From positions 1 through 64,000 of the forward strand of contig JBLXDM010000001.1 in NCBI GenBank assembly GCA_048264125.1: 64,000 nucleotides of DNA. The letters are read 5' to 3'. The notes below the pieces were generated by a model, which was not told the origin of the DNA, did not search any database, and saw only the letters and a list, made by a program, of their open reading frames with translations. The position numbers and the translations under genes were made by a program. The stretch comes from M1-B18 sp048264125 (GTDB lineage: Bacteria; Bacillota; Clostridia; Peptostreptococcales; Natronincolaceae). Of the stretch, positions 59,354-64,000 are shown piece by piece. Each line of letters opens with the position of its first letter. Position 1 is the first letter of the stretch.

Positions 59354-60148
59354 ATGGTTAAGAAGCCTATAATCTATATTTTAGCTGGATTGCTGATGCT
59401 GGCATTATTAATGGGTTGTTCCCAAAAGCCAACATCCGAAGCTTCATTTATTGCAGAGGTTCTGGAGGTTCATGAAAATTATATTTTAGTGGAGCCAGTG
59501 CAGGGTTCAAGGGAATTAGCCTCAGCGGATAAAATAGCTATAGCCGTGGGGGAAAATACAAGGCTAACCTCAGATGGAGATACTATCGCCTTGTCAGACA
59601 TAACTGTAGGAAGCAAAATTGAAATCCACTACGATGGTGCAATCGCAGAAAGCTATCCTGCTCAGATTAATAGTGTAAGTCAAATAATCATACTGAAGGA
59701 CCGTGTCTTTGCAGTCAGTGACGAGAATTTCGAAGTAAAGACCTATATATCAAAGCTTAGCTTTGATGAAGAGGAGGAAATAAGCCTATATTCGACGATT
59801 GAATATATTGGTGATAAAAGCAGTATAACAATTTGGTCCGGAGAGCCCTATTTTCATCATATGATCCATAAGGGTGAAGAGGTATTCAGCGGTGGACTTA
59901 CTTTAGATGTGCTACAGGGTACGGAGCTAAAAAAGGGAGAGGTATATAACATACCATTTGTAAAGAGCGGGGGCTTCAGCGAGGGGGATGAGGATGCCGA
60001 CTTCTGGAGAATCTTTTTCGCGGAAAAGGAGCTAAAGCTGCCGGCAGGGGAGTACACCTTTGAAGCCGTTACAAGCTTTACTCTGGATGAAGCACAAAAG
60101 GAACGGGTTCAGCTGAAGAATCAATTCAAGGTTGAGGTCAATAAATAG
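59354..60148 (+). CDS. Lipoprotein with DUF3221-like and immunoglobulin-like domains
   Basis: A 264-residue lipoprotein. The signal peptide ends in LLMGC with Cys22. Residues about 30-115 look like a DUF3221 (YobA-type) OB-fold module (AEVLEVHENYILVEPVQGS). Residues about 130-262 look like a beta-sandwich similar to BsuPI or staphopain-inhibitor-like domains (SLYSTIEYIGDKSSITIWSG, LPAGEYTFEAVTSF). No function is known. TTGGAGGTG precedes the ATG and a terminator follows. Confidence 0.72.
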   Translation: MVKKPIIYILAGLLMLALLMGCSQKPTSEASFIAEVLEVHENYILVEPVQGSRELASADKIAIAVGENTRLTSDGDTIALSDITVGSKIEIHYDGAIAESYPAQINSVSQIIILKDRVFAVSDENFEVKTYISKLSFDEEEEISLYSTIEYIGDKSSITIWSGEPYFHHMIHKGEEVFSGGLTLDVLQGTELKKGEVYNIPFVKSGGFSEGDEDADFWRIFFAEKELKLPAGEYTFEAVTSFTLDEAQKERVQLKNQFKVEVNK

Positions 60149-60162
60149 CTGTATCAAAAAAA

Positions 60163-60208
60163 GGGCGGGTTTGGTCTTCACAAAGTGAAGCATCAGATTC
60201 GTCCTTTT
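60163..60208 (+). terminator. Intrinsic terminator after the lipoprotein gene
   Basis: GGGCGGGTTTGGTCTTCAC and GTGAAGCATCAGATTCGTCC form a long stem with G-U pairs and one mismatch, and TTTTCTT follows. Confidence 0.8.
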
Positions 60209-60361
60209 CTTGACACTAATTTCAAGGGTTTATGCTATAATTGAAATAGTAATATATGGTAATACTTCAACAGCTCTCTTATTGTGCAAGAGAAGAGAGG
60301 CTAGTTATCCCTTATATTGTAGATTTAGCGTTATATCGTAGTATAATAAGATAAAAATAAA

Positions 60362-60448
60362 TTGAGGAAATTGCATAATTAAAATGCGTGGTGTGTTTAT
60401 ACAAACTTGAAACTATATGCATTTCCATGGTAATACGCTTTTCCTCAA
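60362..60448 (+). repeat. Inverted repeat in the leader of the MFS gene
   Basis: TTGAGGAAA and TTTCCTCAA close an 87-base region with smaller internal stems. It lies just before the leader peptide and may form part of the regulatory mRNA leader. The 16-mer GAGGAAATTGCATAAT at its start also occurs at 35019. Confidence 0.45.
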
Positions 60449-60469
60449 CCGTGAAAGGAGCGATATTTT

Positions 60470-60496
60470 ATGGCATTTATAAGACCTCCAAGCTAA
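60470..60496 (+). CDS. Leader peptide MAFIRPPS of the MFS efflux gene
   Basis: An eight-codon frame ending in TAA, with AAAGGAG nine bases before the ATG, a better site than many real genes here have. It ends 76 bases before the MFS start codon. The RPP motif before the last serine is a type known to slow ribosomes. I infer a stalling leader that controls the downstream gene. Confidence 0.6.
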   Translation: MAFIRPPS

Positions 60497-60524
60497 TTAT
60501 CAGCCGTAGTTAAAGCCCGAGGCC

Positions 60525-60564
60525 CCCCTCATTTTGATGGTTTAAAATTATCTGAATGAGAGGA
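60525..60564 (+). promoter_or_regulatory. Hairpin that can hide the MFS ribosome site
   Basis: CCCTCATTT pairs, with one mismatch, to AATGAGAGG, which contains the GAGAGGAG ribosome site of the MFS gene. Together with the leader peptide 30 bases upstream this resembles translational attenuators such as those of erm and cat genes. Confidence 0.6.
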
Positions 60565-60572
60565 GCATATCA

Positions 60573-61742
60573 ATGAACTATAAAAATAATGTAAGAACCC
60601 TGTATGCCATCCGCTTTTTCCATAACCTTATCCCGGCCTATGTCATTGAAAGGCTATTTTGGGCGGAAAGAGGCATGACGATACAGATGGTGGTTTATGC
60701 TGAAATTATTTATGCTGTAACGGTTGTTCTGCTGGAGATTCCCTCTGGTATTATAGCAGATCGGTGGAGCCGTAAAAATATGCTACTAGTAAACGCCTTC
60801 TTTGGCTGCTGTGAATTTTTTATTCTTGTGTATGCCAGCAGCTTTTGGCACTTTGCTTTAGCCATATTTCTTGCTGGAGTTGGGCGTTCCGCCTGCAGTG
60901 GCGCTGAAAATGCACTGCTGTATGATTCCTTATTGGCGGATAATAATGCTGAGGCCTTTGAAAAATCCCTAGGACGTTTAAATGCCTTTGATTTTTCCGC
61001 CGCTGTGATTGCCGCCCTAAGCGGGGGGCTATTGGCTGGAAGCTTTGACCTTAGGCTCAACTATTGGCTATCTTTTCTGGGAATGCTGATATCCCTTTGC
61101 ATTACTTTGCTATTAAAGGAGCCTAAAATCCATAGTAAAGAGGAAAAGCCAATGGCCGTTAAGGAATACGTCAAGGCCTCCTTCACCTTCTTTAAAAGCA
61201 ATATTGTCGTCTGTCTTATCCTGCTAACAGGGGTGGTCACAGGTGGTGCATTAAATTTTCTAGACGAGTTTTGGCAGCTGTACATCGGTGAAGTCGGTGT
61301 ACCAATTGTATATTATGGCGTAATCTCAAGTATTTTTCTTTTCCTTAGGATGCCGGGAAATATCTTGGCCCATCGCCTTAAAGAAAGATGGGGATATAAA
61401 ACCCTGCTGAAGGCTGTAATATTGATTTTTACCGCAGGCTTTTTTTATATGTTCTTTGTAAAGAATCTCTCAAGCCTTGTGGCTATTTTTCTTATCTGCC
61501 TTGCTGCTGGGGTCATTGATCCGATTATCATGGGTTACCTGCATCATCGAATTGACTCCTCAATGCGGGCGACAATAGAATCCTTTCAGTCCTTAGGGCT
61601 TAGGGCAGCTATAATAGTCCTTGGTATGGGCTTTGGTTATATTTCAACCCATTATAGTATTTTTAAAGGCTATGGCTATTTATCGATTGTATGCGGTAGT
61701 CTGCTGATATTTTTTCTTACAGCATCAAAAAAGTATGATTGA
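60573..61742 (+). CDS. MFS efflux transporter
   Basis: A 389-residue MFS permease with 12 predicted helices. ETGIIADRWSRKNMLL-like sequence (EIPSGIIADRWSRKNML) between helices 2 and 3 is the MFS signature loop, and the second half has the HRLKERWGYK repeat of it. Similar proteins in Firmicutes export drugs or macrolides (Mef-like sized). Together with the leader peptide and its place beside an ABC-F gene and an AraC-GyrI regulator, drug efflux is likely. The substrate cannot be read. Confidence 0.87.
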   Translation: MNYKNNVRTLYAIRFFHNLIPAYVIERLFWAERGMTIQMVVYAEIIYAVTVVLLEIPSGIIADRWSRKNMLLVNAFFGCCEFFILVYASSFWHFALAIFLAGVGRSACSGAENALLYDSLLADNNAEAFEKSLGRLNAFDFSAAVIAALSGGLLAGSFDLRLNYWLSFLGMLISLCITLLLKEPKIHSKEEKPMAVKEYVKASFTFFKSNIVVCLILLTGVVTGGALNFLDEFWQLYIGEVGVPIVYYGVISSIFLFLRMPGNILAHRLKERWGYKTLLKAVILIFTAGFFYMFFVKNLSSLVAIFLICLAAGVIDPIIMGYLHHRIDSSMRATIESFQSLGLRAAIIVLGMGFGYISTHYSIFKGYGYLSIVCGSLLIFFLTASKKYD

Positions 61743-61888
61743 CTTTAACCTTGTATATTTTTCTTTTTCCGCCAGAATGTAGTGGTGTAATAAAATATAT
61801 CCTCTCTTTTCCGCAAGTAAAATCAAGCAATGGATTTACCATTACTCTATAATGACTGTAGAGTGGTTGAAACGAGGTGAACAGTCGA

Positions 61889-62857
61889 ATGTACCAGTGG
61901 CACAAGCAGATTCAAATAATTGTTGATGAAATTGACAAGTGTATTAGAAATCAAAATGGTGAAGCAATAACGCTACGATTTCTTTCTGACAAGTTAGGTT
62001 ATTCCGAATTTCATACTACGAGAAAATTTAAGGAAATATCGGGTATGCCATTTAGGGATTATCTGCGGCATAGGAAATTAGCCTTTGCATTAAAAGAAAT
62101 TCGGGATAGTGAAAAAGGCATTTTGGATATTGCTTTTGATTATGGTTTTTCATCACATGAAGCTTTTACCAGAGCTTTCAAGGGCACATATGGTGTAGCT
62201 CCCAGTGAATACCGAAAAAAGCCTATGCCCGTCGTCCTTCGTACAAAAATAAACCCTTTCGACCGCTACTTTTTCGGATTAGGAGAGATTGGTATGATGA
62301 AATCTACAAATGATGTTAAAGTATATTTTGTGACCATTCCCCAGCATAAATTCTTGCACATTAAAAACTATGAGAGCAATGGATATTGGGATTTTTGGCA
62401 AAAGCAAAGCCTTATTCCGGGACAGGACTGTGATACAATTTGCGGCTTACTCGATAGCATCAAGGGCAAATTGGACGACGATGGTGGAAGCGAAGCCAAC
62501 AGCAGCAGTGGTCAGGTTATGGCGTACATTAATGACCCGGACGGCAGACTCTGCGATTGGGGTATTCCACGTACAGAGTGTTATGGTGTACGTCTTCCCT
62601 TTGATTATAAAGGCGAAGTGCCACCACAAATGCTTATGATTGATGTTCCCGAAGCCGAGTATATTGTTTTTGAACATGGCCCCTTCGATTATGAGCAAGA
62701 AAATCGTAGTGTGGAGGAAAAGATGGAAAAGGCAATGGCAACTTTTGATTTTGCAGGCACCGGCTACTGCTTTGATACTTCCCCCGGCAGAATAATTTAC
62801 TTTTATCATGATACGGAGCGGTTTTGGAAGTATATCAGGCCGGTGCGGAAGTCATGA
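61889..62857 (+). CDS. AraC-family regulator with GyrI-like effector domain
   Basis: A 322-residue regulator. Residues about 1-110 hold the AraC helix-turn-helix pair (FLSDKLGYSEFHTTRKFKEI and DIAFDYGFSSHEAFTRAFK), placed at the N-terminus, and residues about 140-320 form a GyrI/Rob-like ligand-binding domain. This N-terminal-HTH order is shared with Rob, BmrR-type multidrug sensors and clostridial homologues. I chose the ATG at 61889 behind GAGGTGA. It follows the MFS gene by 147 bases and might regulate it. A strong terminator follows. Confidence 0.9.
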   Translation: MYQWHKQIQIIVDEIDKCIRNQNGEAITLRFLSDKLGYSEFHTTRKFKEISGMPFRDYLRHRKLAFALKEIRDSEKGILDIAFDYGFSSHEAFTRAFKGTYGVAPSEYRKKPMPVVLRTKINPFDRYFFGLGEIGMMKSTNDVKVYFVTIPQHKFLHIKNYESNGYWDFWQKQSLIPGQDCDTICGLLDSIKGKLDDDGGSEANSSSGQVMAYINDPDGRLCDWGIPRTECYGVRLPFDYKGEVPPQMLMIDVPEAEYIVFEHGPFDYEQENRSVEEKMEKAMATFDFAGTGYCFDTSPGRIIYFYHDTERFWKYIRPVRKS

Positions 62858-62942
62858 TCAATGAAAAGCATCTGACTCAAATGCGGGAAGTCACAAGGAT
62901 AAATTGTGAACCCATCTAAAAGGCAAACTGAATACGGAAATG

Positions 62943-62985
62943 AAGCACCTCATTCCCTAGAAGCATTTCGGGAATGAGGTGCTTT
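62943..62985 (+). terminator. Perfect hairpin terminator
   Basis: AAGCACCTCATTCCC and GGGAATGAGGTGCTT are perfect 15-base arms around a 12-base loop; only a weak T-run follows. Confidence 0.8.
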
Positions 62986-63105
62986 ATAATCAAAACAATT
63001 TATTACAGTTATTGACGTCTCTTAGACATGTTTAAAAGTGATAAACCATAAAAAATAGCAGATTGTCCCCGACTTTGAAGAAGCTTTACATTTATATGGA
63101 AGGTA

Positions 63106-63134
63106 TTGACAGGTGCGCTACCATGCGGTACAAT
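63106..63134 (+). promoter_or_regulatory. Promoter of the PadR gene
   Basis: TTGACA, a 17-base spacer and TACAAT form a strong sigma-A promoter. The dyad TACC-ATGC-GGTA (63119-63130) lies in the spacer and reaches into the -10, a plausible PadR operator. This position rules out the in-frame ATG at 63113 as the start of the regulator. Confidence 0.7.
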
Positions 63135-63172
63135 GTAGCTATACTATTATGCTGTGCAAGGTAGGTGTTGAT

Positions 63173-63508
63173 GTGATAGATCGATCTCAATTGATGAGGG
63201 GAACGCTGGAGGGCTGTATCGTTAAAATCATTAGCAAGGAGGAGACCTATGGCTACGAGATAGTATCACGCCTTCAGGTCTATGGCTTTGATGATGCAAA
63301 GGAGGGTACCATTTATCCCTTGCTCTTAAGACTGGAAAGGAAGGGAATTATTATATCAAGCTATAAAGAATCTCCTTTAGGGCCAAAACGAAAATATTAC
63401 CTGCTGACGGACATAGGCCAAGAATTTTTAAAGGAGTTTGCGGCTGCGTGGCAGGATGTAAAAGCCTCCGTCGATAAAATAATGGAAGGGGATGGAGATT
63501 ATGTTTAA
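63173..63508 (+). CDS. PadR-family transcriptional regulator
   Basis: A 111-residue winged-helix PadR-type repressor. LMRGTLEGCIVKIISKEETYGYEIVSRL opens the wing-helix domain, and EGTIYPLLLRLERKGIIISSY then GPKRKYYLLTDIGQEFL are PadR signatures. It starts with GTG at 63173 behind AAGGTAGG. It overlaps the next gene by 8 bases, so the two are coupled; PadR proteins typically control such a downstream membrane or transport partner. Confidence 0.92.
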   Translation: MIDRSQLMRGTLEGCIVKIISKEETYGYEIVSRLQVYGFDDAKEGTIYPLLLRLERKGIIISSYKESPLGPKRKYYLLTDIGQEFLKEFAAAWQDVKASVDKIMEGDGDYV

Positions 63509-64000
63509 GACCGAGGTGACACTACTAAGAAAAGATAATATAAAGCAATTAAAGGCATTGGCTCCTGAAGACAGGCAGACTATTGCGGATATAATGAGTG
63601 GGATAAGCATTTTTAAGGTTAATTCCTATGATACTCAGGTGATTCAAAGGGACTTAATCGGAATGGCTCAGGAATTAAAGCTAAGGGACTCCAATCTTCA
63701 GGAGGCCATAGGGGGAGATATAAAGGGCTTTATAAACGAGGTTGTGAAAAACAGTGGTGGTCCATCTGGTATAGAGCTTTTGCTGAACTTTTTAACTAAG
63801 CTGTCGGCATACTTCTTCGGTTTCCTGCTTTATTCATCTCTTTTAACCAGTGGGGGATTAACCTGGAGAACCAACCCTTTAATATTTTTATTTTATTTTG
63901 GATGGGTGCTTATTATTTTTATTGCAGAGGGCTTGCTGGCGCCCTTATTTATTAATCAAATTGGTTTTCAGAAAAGATTCCATGCCTACACCACCATTGC
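63501..64000 (+). CDS. Membrane protein co-transcribed with PadR (partial)
   Basis: The frame runs to the right edge (at least 166 residues). The N-terminal 95 residues are soluble and charged (MFKTEVTLLRKDNIKQLKAL), then hydrophobic helices begin (FLTKLSAYFFGFLLYSSLLT and the LIFLFYFGWVLIIFIAEGLL block). This layout resembles the HAAS/DUF1129-like membrane proteins that accompany PadR regulators in Firmicutes, but I am not certain of the family. GGGGATGGAG is its ribosome site. Confidence 0.72.
   Translation, partial: MFKTEVTLLRKDNIKQLKALAPEDRQTIADIMSGISIFKVNSYDTQVIQRDLIGMAQELKLRDSNLQEAIGGDIKGFINEVVKNSGGPSGIELLLNFLTKLSAYFFGFLLYSSLLTSGGLTWRTNPLIFLFYFGWVLIIFIAEGLLAPLFINQIGFQKRFHAYTTI

Overview
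The window comes from a low-GC anaerobic Firmicute of the clostridial type, probably near Alkaliphilus and relatives; this assignment is inferred from gene content. The pointers are a Clostridium pasteurianum-style molybdenum nitrogenase cluster with nifI genes between nifH and nifD, a thioredoxin-like [2Fe-2S] ferredoxin, a Na+-translocating decarboxylase beta subunit, a sigma-54 regulated catabolic operon, strong AGGAGG ribosome sites, and many small regulator and transporter genes. No rRNA, tRNA, CRISPR array, phage or intact transposase gene was seen.

Layout. 1-2.8 kb: end of the decarboxylase beta subunit, an esterase with an internal duplication, wreckage of an SNF2 helicase joined to a SWIM zinc-finger gene, and a thioesterase. 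3.0-11.1 kb: a sigma-54 enhancer-binding protein and, behind a textbook -24/-12 promoter, an operon for a 41-residue membrane peptide, a sodium:solute symporter, a PanE-like dehydrogenase, a beta-keto acid cleavage enzyme (BKACE), both CoA-transferase subunits and a soluble chemotaxis-type protein. It reads as a complete, inducible route for one unidentified organic acid. 11.3-17.3 kb: single genes (DUF4256, acyltransferase, methyltransferase, tartrate/D-malate dehydrogenase, DUF6485, MutY). 18.1-28.5 kb: nifH-I1-I2-D-K-E-N-B, ferredoxin, nifV. 28.5-32.5 kb: a Fur-controlled iron-siderophore ABC importer on the minus strand; a decayed copy of its last ~186 bases lies on the far side of the nif cluster, so the cluster sits between direct repeats.

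32.8-53.6 kb: ordinary single genes and pairs, including a remnant of the Wadjet gene jetD, a ferredoxin-domain DUF362 protein, a Dus enzyme, a two-component system, TetR/flavodoxin, AraC, EamA, a zinc-ribbon MscL, endonuclease IV, YaaA, peptide deformylase, an XRE-AbrB regulator with a hydrolase, and an Ntn hydrolase. 53.8-64 kb: a resistance/efflux-like region with a TetR-regulated MacB-like ABC exporter, an ABC-F ribosome-protection gene behind a leader-peptide attenuator, an MFS efflux gene behind another leader peptide, an AraC-GyrI regulator, and a PadR regulator with a membrane partner that runs off the end.

Scattered between genes are about 17 copies or half-copies of two short palindromic families (cores GGGACGCTTTGTTTGACAC and GGGGACGGTTCT). 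Several are paired head to head as near-perfect hairpins, one with co-varying arms. They resemble REP/BIME elements mobilised by REP-associated tyrosine transposases, none of which is encoded here.
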